Of a stretch of DNA of 64,000 bases, positions 8,011 to 17,657 are shown piece after piece. Position numbers and translations under genes: made by a program. The stretch's first letter is position 1; every line of letters begins with the position of its first letter. The stretch comes from Chloroflexota bacterium (GTDB taxonomy: Bacteria > Chloroflexota > Anaerolineae > Anaerolineales > Anaerolineaceae), in NCBI GenBank assembly GCA_012517865.1, contig JAAYUC010000006.1, forward strand, positions 62,001 through 126,000. Reading direction: 5' to 3'. Under the pieces are notes generated by a model. That model was not told where the DNA came from. It ran no database searches and saw only the letters and a program-made list of their open reading frames with translations.

Positions 8011-8967
8011 TCAGGAATTGGCCAGGAGTTGTTTCGTTTTTGTTAAGACTTTCTCGACAACCTCGTCAAGAGAGCCCCCCACATCCGCGCCAGCGGCCGC
8101 GGCATGCCCTCCGCCCCCAAATTCAAACGCCAGTCCAGAAACATCAATACCCTCTGCCGACCTCCAACTGACTTTTACCCTGTCTGGCGCCTGTTCAATA
8201 AATAGTACCACAACCCGCAGGCCGCTGACAGATGAAAGCAAATTAATCAGGTCAGCGTCATCGTTTTCCGGGTAACCGGCCTTAATTCTATCATCAAGGG
8301 TCAAAGCTGACCAAAGCAGCGCGCCTTCATGTTGGATTTTTATGAGTCCCTGCCCCCAATAACGCAATTCGGGGATAGACCGCGAGAGTAAAGTCTGGCG
8401 GTAAACCATCGGCAGGTCGGCGCCTTTATCCATCAGGGCAGCCGCGGCACGCAGCGTCTGGGAATCAGTCGCGGAAGTGCGAAATCCGATGGTATCTCCC
8501 AGGATTCCAGCCAACAAGCACTGCGCCGACTCGGCGCTCACAGGCAATCCCCAGTCTGGAAGGTGCCGGGAAAGAACATATGCCGTGGCGGACGCTTCCG
8601 GTTCGACCAGATTGATAGCGCCAAAAAACAGGTTGGTGGCATGGTGGTCAATATTCAAGTCGGGGGCGCGCAAATCTGCCAACACCGTGCCTGTACGCTT
8701 CAAATCGCTGCAGTCAACTGTGATGAGCGTATCGAAACCGCTTTGAACAGCCCGCGCGACTTTGTCGGCCCCGGGCAGGAAGGCATATCTTTCTGGCAGT
8801 CCGTCCTGCAGGACGAGCTGAACCTGCTTGCCGGCTGCCAACAGCGGCAGGCCCAATCCAAGCAGCGAACCTACGGCGTCAGCATCCGGACGAATGTGAC
8901 TGACAATGACGATTGAGCGGGCATTCTGCAGCAATTGCCGGATTGCTTCGTCGATTTTTTCAATCAT
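8011..8967 (-). CDS. nrnA: DHH-DHHA1 phosphoesterase NrnA (nanoRNase / pAp phosphatase)
   Basis: NrnA-type proteins degrade very short RNAs and 3'-phosphoadenosine phosphate. Metal-binding motifs are in order: SHIRPDADAVGS, TVDCSD and NIDHHATN in the DHH domain, then GGGGHAAAAG in the DHHA1 domain. The start is ATG 8967 (318 aa), which overlaps the rbfA stop by 8 bases; the longer frame to 9048 would run far into rbfA. The place between rbfA and truB is the standard one for this gene in Gram-positive-like operons. Confidence 0.93.
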   Translation of the reverse strand: MIEKIDEAIRQLLQNARSIVIVSHIRPDADAVGSLLGLGLPLLAAGKQVQLVLQDGLPERYAFLPGADKVARAVQSGFDTLITVDCSDLKRTGTVLADLRAPDLNIDHHATNLFFGAINLVEPEASATAYVLSRHLPDWGLPVSAESAQCLLAGILGDTIGFRTSATDSQTLRAAAALMDKGADLPMVYRQTLLSRSIPELRYWGQGLIKIQHEGALLWSALTLDDRIKAGYPENDDADLINLLSSVSGLRVVVLFIEQAPDRVKVSWRSAEGIDVSGLAFEFGGGGHAAAAGADVGGSLDEVVEKVLTKTKQLLANS

Positions 8968-9361
8968 CGTTCTCTTCTGCTCCCAAATCTTCAGAGGTTT
9001 CCTCCGATTGCTCCGCCTCTTCCCGCAGCCTCGCCAGCAATGTGTCAATCCGGTCCGCCCTCTCCGGGGTAGGGTCCCAGAAAAAACGCAGCTTGGGCAT
9101 CACGCGCAGGTCAATTTCATTGGCAAGTTCAAACTTGAGAAAACCGCGCGCGTGATTGAGCGCCTGGATGACTTCGTGTTCCCTCTCGCGGCCTTCCGGC
9201 GCCGAGACATAAATATTCGCGAAGTCCAGTTCGCGGTCCACTCTGACATCCGTGATATTCACGCCCGCCAGCCGAGGGTCCTCAATCTTATTAAGCAGCG
9301 TCAGGGAAAGAATTTCTCTGATGCGGTCATTGATGCGTTTCATTCGCAGTGGTGTAGGCAT
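8960..9361 (-). CDS. rbfA: 30S ribosome-binding factor A
   Basis: RbfA is a small KH-fold protein that assists late maturation of the 30S subunit. The 133-residue sequence has the typical core (NDRIREILSLTL, DPRLAGVNITDVRV, LNHARGFLKFELA, PKLRFFWDP) and an acidic tail (residues about 115-133, rich in Glu and Asp). AGGAGG precedes the ATG at 9361. It lies between infB and nrnA, overlapping nrnA by 8 bases. Confidence 0.95.
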   Translation of the reverse strand: MPTPLRMKRINDRIREILSLTLLNKIEDPRLAGVNITDVRVDRELDFANIYVSAPEGREREHEVIQALNHARGFLKFELANEIDLRVMPKLRFFWDPTPERADRIDTLLARLREEAEQSEETSEDLGAEENDD

Positions 9362-9390
9362 AATCCCTCCTGTGAAAGAACCTGTACGGC

Positions 9391-11175
9391 TTAGCCGCCA
9401 AATTTCTCCATAACGAAGCTTTCGATGATATCGCCAATCTCAAATGCCTCAAAGTTTTTAATAGAAATACCGCATTCCATCCCCTCGCGCACGTCGCGCA
9501 CATCTTCTTTTTCGCGCTTTAATGAGGAAATCTCACCGGTAAATACCACTTCGCCCGCGCGCACAACCCGCACACTGGCATTACGGCGGATTTCGCCGTC
9601 CAGCACCCGGCAGCCAGCGGCCATACCGGCCTTGGAGACCTTGAAAGTTGCCAGTACCTGTGCTGTGCCAATAACTTTTTCAACCATTTCAGGTTCAAGC
9701 AAGCCCTTAAGCGCTTTCTCGACATCTTCGAGCAGGCGGTAAATGATTTTATACACGCGGATGGAAACGCCTTCAGCTTCTGCCAGATGTTTGGTATTCT
9801 GGTCCACGTCCACATTAAAACCAAGGATAACAGCATTGGAAGCAGCGGCAAGCGCGACATCAGACTCGGTAATATTGCCGGTTTCTGAATGCAGCACCTG
9901 TATGGAGATATCTTTCTCTTTCTTTCCCAGGTCTTCCAGGGAATTGACAATGGGTTCCAGCGAACCGCGCACATCCGCTTTCAGGATCAGACGGAGCTCT
10001 TTGGTTTCGCCGGATTTCACCTTGGCGAACAATTCTTCAAGCGTGGCGCGCTTTAGACTGCGCCTTGATTCGCGTTCCGCTTTGCGGCCTTCCACAATCT
10101 GGCGCGCTTCCCGTTCGTTCTCCACTACCTGGAACAGGTCGCCGGCATCCGGCAGGTGGTCCAGTCCCATCACCATCACGGGGGTTGAAGGCCCGGCTTT
10201 GTCAATGCGTTTGTGACGCTGGTCGAACATGGCTTTGATTTTGCCGTAACTTTCACCGGCGACAATCACGTTCCCGACTTTTAAGGTGCCGTTCTGAACC
10301 AGGAGCGTTGCCATCGGGCCGGTTGTTTTATCCAGCTTCGCCTCCACAACGGTGCCAATGCAAGCGCCCTTTGGATTGGCTTTGATGACCATGTTATCGG
10401 CAACCAACAGAATAGTCTCCAGCAGGTCGTCCAGGCCTTTGCGGGTTTTCGCTGAGACGGGCACGACGAAGGTGTCGCCTTCCCATTCATCCGGCTGAAG
10501 TCCGATTTCAGCGAGCTGGCGTTTGACCAGGTCGGGGTTGGCATCCGGTTTATCAATCTTGTTTAGCGCGACAACAATCGGCACCTGGGCTGCCTTGGCA
10601 TGATTTACGGCTTCTTTGGTTTGCGGTTGAACGCCGTCATCCGCGGCCACAACCAGAATGACAATATCCGCGCCTTTGGCGCCTCGGGCGCGCATGGAGG
10701 AAAAAGCCGCGTGTCCGGGAGTGTCCAGGAAGGTAATCAGGCGGTTCTTGTGGGTTACCTGATACGCGCCGATGTGCTGGGTGATACCGCCAGCTTCCCC
10801 GCCGGCCACATTGGTGTGGCGCACGGCATCCAAAAGGGTGGTTTTGCCGTGGTCAACGTGCCCTAAAATGGTAATGACAGGAGGGCGATTTTCGAGTTTA
10901 GTGGGGTCTTCGTCCATGATGACGCGCCGCCAGAGAGGAATCTCGCCGGTTTCTTCAACCTTGACCTCTTCTTTTTGCAGCTGCGGGGTAAAGCCCAGTT
11001 CAGACGCGACGACCGCGGCCGTATCGAAGTCAACCTGCTGGTTGATGCTTGCCATGACGCCGTTGGACATCAATATTTTGATGACCTGCACCGGGCTGGC
11101 ATTCAATTGCGCGGCCAAATCGCGCACACTTAAATTGAAAGGGAGTGTAATTTCTTTCTTCCCATCATTGCTCAT
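9391..11175 (-). CDS. infB: Translation initiation factor IF-2, short form
   Basis: IF-2 brings initiator tRNA to the ribosome and promotes subunit joining with GTP. The protein is 594 aa, clearly shorter than enteric IF-2 (about 890), because the long charged N-terminal extension is absent; only one IF2-N domain (about 10-60) precedes the GTPase. G motifs are GHVDHGKTT, DTPGHAAF and NKIDKPDA, followed by the EF-Tu-like and IF-2 C-terminal domains. The ATG at 11175 has a strong GGAGGTGG site. It follows ylxR by 88 bases. Confidence 0.97.
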   Translation of the reverse strand: MSNDGKKEITLPFNLSVRDLAAQLNASPVQVIKILMSNGVMASINQQVDFDTAAVVASELGFTPQLQKEEVKVEETGEIPLWRRVIMDEDPTKLENRPPVITILGHVDHGKTTLLDAVRHTNVAGGEAGGITQHIGAYQVTHKNRLITFLDTPGHAAFSSMRARGAKGADIVILVVAADDGVQPQTKEAVNHAKAAQVPIVVALNKIDKPDANPDLVKRQLAEIGLQPDEWEGDTFVVPVSAKTRKGLDDLLETILLVADNMVIKANPKGACIGTVVEAKLDKTTGPMATLLVQNGTLKVGNVIVAGESYGKIKAMFDQRHKRIDKAGPSTPVMVMGLDHLPDAGDLFQVVENEREARQIVEGRKAERESRRSLKRATLEELFAKVKSGETKELRLILKADVRGSLEPIVNSLEDLGKKEKDISIQVLHSETGNITESDVALAAASNAVILGFNVDVDQNTKHLAEAEGVSIRVYKIIYRLLEDVEKALKGLLEPEMVEKVIGTAQVLATFKVSKAGMAAGCRVLDGEIRRNASVRVVRAGEVVFTGEISSLKREKEDVRDVREGMECGISIKNFEAFEIGDIIESFVMEKFGG

Positions 11176-11263
11176 AATCCACCTCCAAATATTATCCAAA
11201 CTGGCGGCAAGACTTGCGCTGGTCTTATGAGCCTGATGGGATGAGTGCTACATGTAAATTTCC

Positions 11264-11593
11264 TCAGATAGCACTTTTGCTGTCGGTGGAGACTTCTGTT
11301 TTTGCGGTCTCCACCGGCAGTGTTTCCATGTAAGCCTTCAATGCGACCATGTCTTGCTCAGTAAGCACAGTCCGCAGCGCGTTGGCAAGCGGGCCTTTAA
11401 GCCCTTTTGCCCAACAGGACCTGTCATCGTGCAGGTAAGCTCCTCTGCCGGCCAACTTGCTCGTCGGGTCCACCACCACACCCTGTTCTGTGCGTACCAG
11501 CCGAATCAAATTGCGCTTCGGCATCACTTCACGGCATCCGACACAGGTGCGTTGTGGAACATGCTTTGGTTTGCGTCTGCTTTTTGCTGCCAC
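11264..11593 (-). CDS. ylxR: YlxR/RnpM family RNA-binding protein
   Basis: YlxR (DUF448) is a small basic RNA-binding protein; in Bacillus subtilis it has been linked to RNase P modulation. Here 109 residues carry QRTCVGCREVMPKRNLIRLVR and KLAGRGAYLH, the family signature. The start is a GTG (11593) with AAAGG directly adjacent, so translation may depend on coupling to nusA, whose stop is 29 bases upstream. The order nusA-ylxR-infB is canonical; the usual L7Ae-type gene after ylxR is not present. Confidence 0.92.
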   Translation of the reverse strand: MAAKSRRKPKHVPQRTCVGCREVMPKRNLIRLVRTEQGVVVDPTSKLAGRGAYLHDDRSCWAKGLKGPLANALRTVLTEQDMVALKAYMETLPVETAKTEVSTDSKSAI

Positions 11594-11622
11594 CTTTATC
11601 TGCTTGGTCTAATTAACCTTAT

Positions 11623-13533
11623 TTACCAATCCTCGTCCCAATCGCCATCTTTTTTGTGCTTGTAGCGGACGATAGATTCATCTTTTTCGGGGTCATACTC
11701 CACAGTATAACCCTTTTTCTTCTTGCCCTTGCCCTTCTTGCCTTGTTTCAGCTCGACTGCTTCATCTTCTTCGGGCACAAAATCGCGGGCTTTCTCTTCA
11801 CGGCGCAGGGATTCCAGCTTGAAGAGTTCCTCAAAGCTCTTTTCCTCGACTGCCGGTTCTTCCACAACAGCGGCCGGTTCGGCTTCTTCCGCGGCTGGCG
11901 CTTCTTCAACAGGCGCTGCTTCTATTTCCGCAGGTTCAGCAGCCTCAAGTCCGGCTTCCGGCAAGGCAGCCGCGGCAGGTTCCGCTTCCGCGGGCGCTTC
12001 TTCGAGCGCGGTTTCGGGCTCCCCTTCCACCGTGGGGAACTTGTAGGTCTCGACCAGCGCCGTGATTTCTTCCATCGCCTTTGGACCGATGCCGTTCAGC
12101 GAAAGTATCTTGTCTGAATCCAGTTTGACCTGCAGCATCAGGTCGCCAAGGCTTTCCATGCCGGCTTCCTGAAGAATGGTCACAATGTGCTCCTTAAGCG
12201 GCACATCCAGGATGGGCATTTCAAACGCGCGCGGGTCGATGGAAGCGCGCACAGCCTTGAGCCTGGCCTGAGCAGCGGCATCTTCCTGCTTGCGGTCAGC
12301 TTCGCCGCGTTTCTCAACGCGGTCCACAAAGCGGGCCAGGAAGGTGTTTTCCTCAGCCTGCAGCGTTTTGCCTTCTTCTTTTTTCTGCAAAATATCAGCG
12401 ACGCGGGCCATATTTTCAGCTTCTTGCGCGGCCATATCCTGCAGCGAAGGGTCTTCGCGCAGTTTCATTAACGCCCGCGAAGCCGCTTCGGGAACGCTCA
12501 GAATATCGATGCGCCAGCCGGTCAGTTTTGCTGCCAGACGCGCGTTCTGACCTTCTTTGCCGATGGCGAGGCTCAATTGGTCTTCCGGAACAACCACGGT
12601 AGCGGTCTTGTTTTCGGAATTGGCCTGGCTTAGATACACGCCGGTGACCGACTTGGCAGGACTGATAGCTTTCTCGATATAGGCGGCAGGGTCGCTTTTC
12701 CATTCAATAACGTCAATCTTTTCACCGTGCAGTTCGTTGACAATCGCCTGAATGCGCACGCCCTTCTGTCCGACGCAGGCGCCGACCGGGTCGATGCCCA
12801 TTTGCGTCGCGGAGACAGCGACCTTGGCGCGCTGCCCGGGTTCGCGGGCAATGGAACGAATCTCAACAATGCCGTGATATATTTCCGGAACCTCATTTTC
12901 GAGCAGGCGGCGCAGGAAGTTGCGGTGCGTATGCGAAAGCAGGATTTGCAGCCCCTTGGGGGTGTCTTTCACTTCATAAACATACGCGCGGATGCGGTCG
13001 TGCAAACGGAAGCGCTCACCCGGAATCATGTCCTTGCGCAGCATGGTCCCTTCGGCTTTCAGGTCCAGGCCAATGGTGGCCTGCGTGCGATTCACGGCCT
13101 GCAATACACCGCTGATAATTTCGCCAACCTGACGGCTGAAGAACTCAAACTGCTGGCTCTTTTCAGCATCGCGAATTTTCTGTTGGATTGCCTGTCTGGC
13201 GCTCGAAGCGGCAATGCGGCCAAAATCGGCGGGGGTGGATTCCACCATGATAAGATCGCCGATTTGCGCGTTCGGGTCAATTTTACGCGCTTCTTCCAGC
13301 AGCACCTCGGTGCGCGGGTCGATAATCGAATCCGAGACCTCTTTTTCAGCAAAGATCCTGACAGTTCCTTTGTCCATGTCGATGTCGACTTTAACATTTT
13401 GGGCAGTGGAAGCCCCCACGGCTTTGCGATACGCCGCGACCATGGCAGTTTCGAGCGCGCTCATGATAACTTCGCGCGGAAGCTGCTTCTCTTCCAGAAC
13501 CTCGTTGAAGGCTAAGGCAAACTCGCTTTTCAT
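11623..13533 (-). CDS. nusA: Transcription termination/antitermination factor NusA with long acidic C-terminal extension
   Basis: NusA binds RNA polymerase and controls pausing, termination and antitermination. The order is N-terminal domain, S1 domain, two KH domains ([20 protein letters not shown] and [20 protein letters not shown]) and a helix-hairpin-helix segment ([15 protein letters not shown]). Then come about 110 residues that are Ala/Glu/Pro rich and end in a Lys-rich and finally acidic tail (DGDWDEDW). At 636 aa it is longer than most. The ATG at 13533 has GGAG upstream. It heads an operon reaching thyX; rimP, which normally precedes nusA, is not between it and the divergent gene at 13759. 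Confidence 0.96.
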   Translation of the reverse strand: MKSEFALAFNEVLEEKQLPREVIMSALETAMVAAYRKAVGASTAQNVKVDIDMDKGTVRIFAEKEVSDSIIDPRTEVLLEEARKIDPNAQIGDLIMVESTPADFGRIAASSARQAIQQKIRDAEKSQQFEFFSRQVGEIISGVLQAVNRTQATIGLDLKAEGTMLRKDMIPGERFRLHDRIRAYVYEVKDTPKGLQILLSHTHRNFLRRLLENEVPEIYHGIVEIRSIAREPGQRAKVAVSATQMGIDPVGACVGQKGVRIQAIVNELHGEKIDVIEWKSDPAAYIEKAISPAKSVTGVYLSQANSENKTATVVVPEDQLSLAIGKEGQNARLAAKLTGWRIDILSVPEAASRALMKLREDPSLQDMAAQEAENMARVADILQKKEEGKTLQAEENTFLARFVDRVEKRGEADRKQEDAAAQARLKAVRASIDPRAFEMPILDVPLKEHIVTILQEAGMESLGDLMLQVKLDSDKILSLNGIGPKAMEEITALVETYKFPTVEGEPETALEEAPAEAEPAAAALPEAGLEAAEPAEIEAAPVEEAPAAEEAEPAAVVEEPAVEEKSFEELFKLESLRREEKARDFVPEEDEAVELKQGKKGKGKKKKGYTVEYDPEKDESIVRYKHKKDGDWDEDW

Positions 13534-13572
13534 TTTTTCTTACTCCAAAATCCGGTCGTTCCTAAAAACACC

Positions 13573-13620
13573 TTTCTGATACAAAGAAAAGTGGGAAGCT
13601 CCCACTTTTCGGATCAGAAA
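13573..13620 (-). promoter_or_regulatory. Two-tier hairpin in the nusA leader
   Basis: An inner 10-bp stem (13587-13596 with 13600-13609) and an outer 8-bp stem (13573-13580 with 13613-13620) form one extended hairpin about 40 bases before the nusA ATG. The inner arm is GTGGGA/TCCCAC flanked by A/T runs, so on the minus strand it resembles an attenuator with a U-rich 3' side. Autoregulation of the nusA operon is a plausible but unproven role. Confidence 0.6.
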
Positions 13621-13644
13621 AGTATCGCGTTGAATAATGCTTAT

Positions 13645-13672
13645 AATATATCATATTTTCAGTGAAATGCAA
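13645..13672 (-). promoter_or_regulatory. Promoter of the nusA operon
   Basis: On the minus strand TTGCAT (13667-13672) is separated by 16 bases from TATATT (13645-13650). Transcription would begin near 13638 and leave a leader of about 105 bases that contains the hairpin at 13573-13620. Confidence 0.55.
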
Positions 13673-13727
13673 GGCGCGCGCCCAAGCCTTCGCTTGCCAG
13701 CCGCCCAAATCCAGGGCTTATTGCATG

Positions 13728-13733
13728 TATAAT
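13728..13733 (+). promoter_or_regulatory. -10 element of the alpha-glucosidase gene
   Basis: TATAAT preceded by TG lies 25 bases before the ATG at 13759. No good -35 is seen, so it would act as an extended -10 type. Confidence 0.45.
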
Positions 13734-13758
13734 TTATGCATCTCTCCAGGAGGGCAGC

Positions 13759-15366
13759 ATGAACGCGAAAAAAAGCTGGTGGCGGGATGGGGTCATCTAT
13801 CAGATTTACCCCCGTTCATTTCAGGACAGCAATGGAGACGGCATTGGCGACCTGCCGGGCATCATTCAGCGCCTGGATTATCTCAAAGACCTGGGCATCG
13901 ATGGAATCTGGCTTTCGCCCATCAATCCTTCACCGGACGTGGACTTTGGGTACGACGTCTCAGATTACCTGAACATCGATCCGAAGTTCGGCACTTTGGA
14001 AGATTTTGACCGCCTGCTTGAAGAAGCTCACCGGCGGAATATTCACATCATTCTGGACCTGGTGCTCAACCACACGTCCGACCAGCATCCCTGGTTTCAG
14101 GAATCGCTCAAATCCAAGGACAACCCCTATCACGACTGGTATCTCTGGCGCGATCCGGCACCGGACGGAGACTATCCCAATAACTGGCTGTCCATTTTTG
14201 GCGGTCCCGGCTGGGAATACAACAGCGCCTTGAACCAGTATTACTACCATACCTTCTGCGCTGAACAGCCGGACCTGAACTTTCGCAATCCGGAAGTGCG
14301 CCGGGCAGTTCTGGATATTTTTCGCTTTTGGCTGGAACGCGGTGTGGATGGGTTCCGCCTGGATGTTTTCAATGCTTATTTCAAGCAGAAAGACCTGCTT
14401 GATAACCCCCGCCGCAAAGGCTTTCATCTGCGCCCGTACGACCGTTTTGAGCATGTGAATGACACCTCGCAGCCCGAAATGTTCCCGCTGCTCCAGGAGA
14501 TTCGCAGCCTGGTAGACAGGTATCCCGAACGTTACGTGGTCGGGGAAACATTTTTAGCGGATTCAGTCCAGGCGCGCATGTATATTGCTCCGGATTTGCT
14601 GCACGCAGGCTTCGACTACGCTTACGCGCGCAGCCCCTGGAGTGCGGCTGGGTTTGGCAACGCCATCGCGTACTGGGATGCCCTGCATGGTGATAAGGAC
14701 TGGCCGAATTACTTCCTGAACAACCACGATACCCCGCGCAGCGCCACGCGCTATGTTACCGGCGAAGATGACGCCCGCCTGAAGCTACTGGCCTGCATGC
14801 ACCTCACCGTTCGCGGAACCCCATACCTTTACTACGGGGAAGAAATAGGCATGCGCGATACGCGCTATAAACGCTCCGAAATTCAGGACCCGGTCGGCAA
14901 GCGCAAATGGCTTAGCGTGAAAGGGCGCGATGGCTGCCGTTCGCCTATGCAGTGGGATTCGAGCGAAAATGCCGGCTTCAGCCCGGCCAAACCCTGGCTG
15001 CGCGTGAACCCGGATTACCCTGAGAGGAACGTCCAGGCCCAGCAGCAAAATCCAGAGTCTCTGCTCAATTTTTACCGCGCGCTGCTCAGGTTGCGCGGGG
15101 AAAACCCTGCCCTGCACGCCGGCAGCCTGCAGCTGTTGCCCTTGGAATATGACTCCGTGCTGATTTATAAACGCTGCGCGCCAAACCAGACCGCGCTGGT
15201 GGCATTAAACTTTTCCAACCGCCCGCAGCAAATCAGCCTGCCAGCTGTGGAAGAGGACAATCAGACCTGGCAGCTGGCATTTTCCAGCAGCAAAGAAATC
15301 CAAACAGACCCCGACGCCCGGACATTAAGTCTGCCCGGGTACGGCTCGGCGATACTTTTCGTGTAG
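13759..15366 (+). CDS. GH13 alpha-glucosidase (oligo-1,6-glucosidase type)
   Basis: This 535-residue cytoplasmic enzyme hydrolyses alpha-glucosidic bonds of short oligosaccharides. The GH13 regions are DLVLNHTS (100-107), GFRLDVFNAYF with nucleophile Asp202, VGETF with acid/base Glu263, and FLNNHDTPR with the His323-Asp324 pair. The residue after the nucleophile is Val203, which in this subfamily goes with alpha-1,6 preference (isomaltose, panose), whereas Ala or Thr goes with alpha-1,4. AGGAGGG precedes the ATG. No signal peptide is seen. It is followed after 21 bases by the methylase-like gene, probably in one transcript. Confidence 0.93.
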   Translation: MNAKKSWWRDGVIYQIYPRSFQDSNGDGIGDLPGIIQRLDYLKDLGIDGIWLSPINPSPDVDFGYDVSDYLNIDPKFGTLEDFDRLLEEAHRRNIHIILDLVLNHTSDQHPWFQESLKSKDNPYHDWYLWRDPAPDGDYPNNWLSIFGGPGWEYNSALNQYYYHTFCAEQPDLNFRNPEVRRAVLDIFRFWLERGVDGFRLDVFNAYFKQKDLLDNPRRKGFHLRPYDRFEHVNDTSQPEMFPLLQEIRSLVDRYPERYVVGETFLADSVQARMYIAPDLLHAGFDYAYARSPWSAAGFGNAIAYWDALHGDKDWPNYFLNNHDTPRSATRYVTGEDDARLKLLACMHLTVRGTPYLYYGEEIGMRDTRYKRSEIQDPVGKRKWLSVKGRDGCRSPMQWDSSENAGFSPAKPWLRVNPDYPERNVQAQQQNPESLLNFYRALLRLRGENPALHAGSLQLLPLEYDSVLIYKRCAPNQTALVALNFSNRPQQISLPAVEEDNQTWQLAFSSSKEIQTDPDARTLSLPGYGSAILFV

Positions 15367-15387
15367 AAGCGCGAAGGAAGGCGGCAA

Positions 15388-17637
15388 ATGAGTACCCCCC
15401 AACTATTTGATCCGCTGCAAGCTCCATTCATCGCGGGCAGGGACCGCCCGCAAACAAATCTCCCGCTGGACAGGTTTTTACCGCCGTATTTTCCCGGCCG
15501 GGCGCTGAATTGGGTGAGCTCCCACGCAGAACCGGCCAGCTGGATACTGGATCCGTTCGGCAATGACCCCTTCAGCGCTTTGGAACTGGCCCGGTCAGGA
15601 TATCGGGTGTTGGTGGCATCCAATAACCCCGTCGCGGCTTTCATTCTGGAGGTGATGGCTTCCGCGCCCACCGTTCAGGAAGTAGGCGACGCGGTCCTGG
15701 CGCTGGCGGATTTGCGCATGAGCGAAGGAACGCGCCTGGAGGATTACCTGAATTCCTTTTACCAGCTGCCCTGCCCCGAGTGCGGCAGACAGGCTGAAAT
15801 CAGCGCTTTTATCTGGAGCGAAGAACGCACGGAGCCCATCAGCATGCAGTGGGCCTGCCCGCACTGCCGCGGCGCTGGCGAACTGCCGGGCAGCCCGGAG
15901 TACTACCAGCGCCTGAAAGCGCTGCCGTCTTATACCCTGCACCGCGCCAGAGCGCTTGAGCTTGCTGCGAGCCTGGATGACCCGCTGCGGCCGGTCATGG
16001 AAGAAGTGGTGCGCTTTTATTCTCCCCGCGCGCTGATTCTATTACAAATCCTGCTGAACAAAATTAACCATCCGGATTTTACCGAACGCCAGAAAAAACT
16101 GCTGAAAGCGCTCTTCCTGACGACCGCTGACCAGATGAATCAGCTGTGGACCTACCCGCTGGGCCGCAACCGCCCGCGTCAGCTGATACGCCCGCCGACC
16201 TGGCAGGAAAGCAATCTCTGGCATGCGTTCTTGCGCTCGAGATCTTACTGGCAGACAAATTTGCCGCCCGTGACACTGCGCGAATGGCCGGAGCTTCCTC
16301 CCCAGAAGGGCGGAATCAGCCTCTTCCGCGGGCGTTTGCGCGAACTCACCCCTCAGCCTGACCCGCGCCTTATGACGCTCGTCTATGCGACCCTGCCGCG
16401 GCGGAATCAGGCCTTCTGGAATCTGAGCGGATTATGGTCGGGCTGGCTGTGGGGTAAAGAAGGCGTAACACCGCTGCGCCACAGCCTGCTGCGCCAGCGT
16501 TATGATTGGACCTGGCATTCCCAGGCGCTGGTGAAAGTGCTTTCACAGCTTCCCGGTTTGGTGCAAAAGCACATCCCGATTCTGATTCAAATTGGCGAGT
16601 TGGACGCCCTCTTTCTGATTGCCGGTATTCTTGCCGGGCAGGAATCCGGCCTGCGGCTGCTCACCTGCGCCTCTGACGGCGGTCAGGACACCTTGCAGTG
16701 CGTCTGGGGCATTGGCAGACTGCAGCCAACAGCGAGCGGTAAAAACCTGCGGCAGGCTGCCAAAGAAGCCGCGCGGGCGCATCTCGCAGAACGAGGCGAG
16801 CCGGCTAACTACCTGACGCTGCTCACGCAAATTGTGGTGTCCGCTCATCAGCAGGACTTGCTCGACCCGCAGCCGGGAAAGACGCTGAACGAACGGCAGG
16901 AAGAGCTGGAAGCCTGTCTGGCAGATGCGGACACCTTCGCGCGGTTTAATCCAGGCCTCTCTCCGGATACCGGTCAGTACTGGCTGCGCCAGCCGCCGAT
17001 TGATTACATCCCATTGGCTGAACGGTTGGAAACAGCTCTGCTCGAACTTTTGCGCGTCAATCCCGCGCCGTCCGTTGAAGCCGTACAGCACGCCTCCAAT
17101 CATAGCTGCCCGGGGCTTCTGACCCCGGAAACCGAACTGGTGGATGCTGTCATGGCAGCCTATGCCGACCAGGTGCCCGGAAACCCGCCGATATGGCAGC
17201 TGCGCCAGCGCGAAGAGCTGGAGGTGCGCGAGCAGGACCTGGCGGAAATCTTTGATATCCTGCGCCAGCTGGCTGGCAGACTCGGATACGAACATCAGAG
17301 CAGTAAAAATGTGGTGCACTGGATTACCCGCTCCGGAAGCGTCGCGTGCAGTTTTTTCCCGGTGCTGACCGCGTGCGTGACGCCTCTGCTGCACCTCTTC
17401 AGCCGCACACCCGGCCAAAAATACATTATTATCCCCGCAAGCCGCTCCAACCTGGTCTCGTACCGACTCAAGCGGGACCCCAACCTGCAGCAGCTCTGCG
17501 GAGAAACCTGGCACTTTGTCAAATTCCGCCAGATTCGCAATTTAAAAGCGGACGCGCTGGTCACTCGTGAGACATTCGCGCAGCGCGTCCTGGAGGACCC
17601 GCCTGAGTTTCAGCGCGCCCAACTCAGCTTATTCTGA
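15388..17637 (+). CDS. DNA-methylase-like protein with degraded active site
   Basis: The 749-residue protein resembles gamma-order amino-methyltransferases of the DUF1156 kind but seems inactive. Residues 53-90 look like the cofactor motif (ILDPFGNDPFSALELA, then SNNPVAAFILEVM), but the glycine loop is altered to DPFGND. A zinc ribbon follows, Cys129-x2-Cys132 and Cys157-x2-Cys160, as in active relatives. Where DPPY should come, the sequence reads YATLPRRNQAFWNLSGLW (333-350). The rest continues with helical segments and ends PEFQRAQLSLF. No restriction endonuclease is nearby, so it may serve as a DNA-binding or structural protein. It stops 20 bases before the end of the convergent PBP gene. 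Confidence 0.6.
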   Translation: MSTPQLFDPLQAPFIAGRDRPQTNLPLDRFLPPYFPGRALNWVSSHAEPASWILDPFGNDPFSALELARSGYRVLVASNNPVAAFILEVMASAPTVQEVGDAVLALADLRMSEGTRLEDYLNSFYQLPCPECGRQAEISAFIWSEERTEPISMQWACPHCRGAGELPGSPEYYQRLKALPSYTLHRARALELAASLDDPLRPVMEEVVRFYSPRALILLQILLNKINHPDFTERQKKLLKALFLTTADQMNQLWTYPLGRNRPRQLIRPPTWQESNLWHAFLRSRSYWQTNLPPVTLREWPELPPQKGGISLFRGRLRELTPQPDPRLMTLVYATLPRRNQAFWNLSGLWSGWLWGKEGVTPLRHSLLRQRYDWTWHSQALVKVLSQLPGLVQKHIPILIQIGELDALFLIAGILAGQESGLRLLTCASDGGQDTLQCVWGIGRLQPTASGKNLRQAAKEAARAHLAERGEPANYLTLLTQIVVSAHQQDLLDPQPGKTLNERQEELEACLADADTFARFNPGLSPDTGQYWLRQPPIDYIPLAERLETALLELLRVNPAPSVEAVQHASNHSCPGLLTPETELVDAVMAAYADQVPGNPPIWQLRQREELEVREQDLAEIFDILRQLAGRLGYEHQSSKNVVHWITRSGSVACSFFPVLTACVTPLLHLFSRTPGQKYIIIPASRSNLVSYRLKRDPNLQQLCGETWHFVKFRQIRNLKADALVTRETFAQRVLEDPPEFQRAQLSLF

Positions 17638-17657
17638 AACCCGCGGGTGTTTACGCC

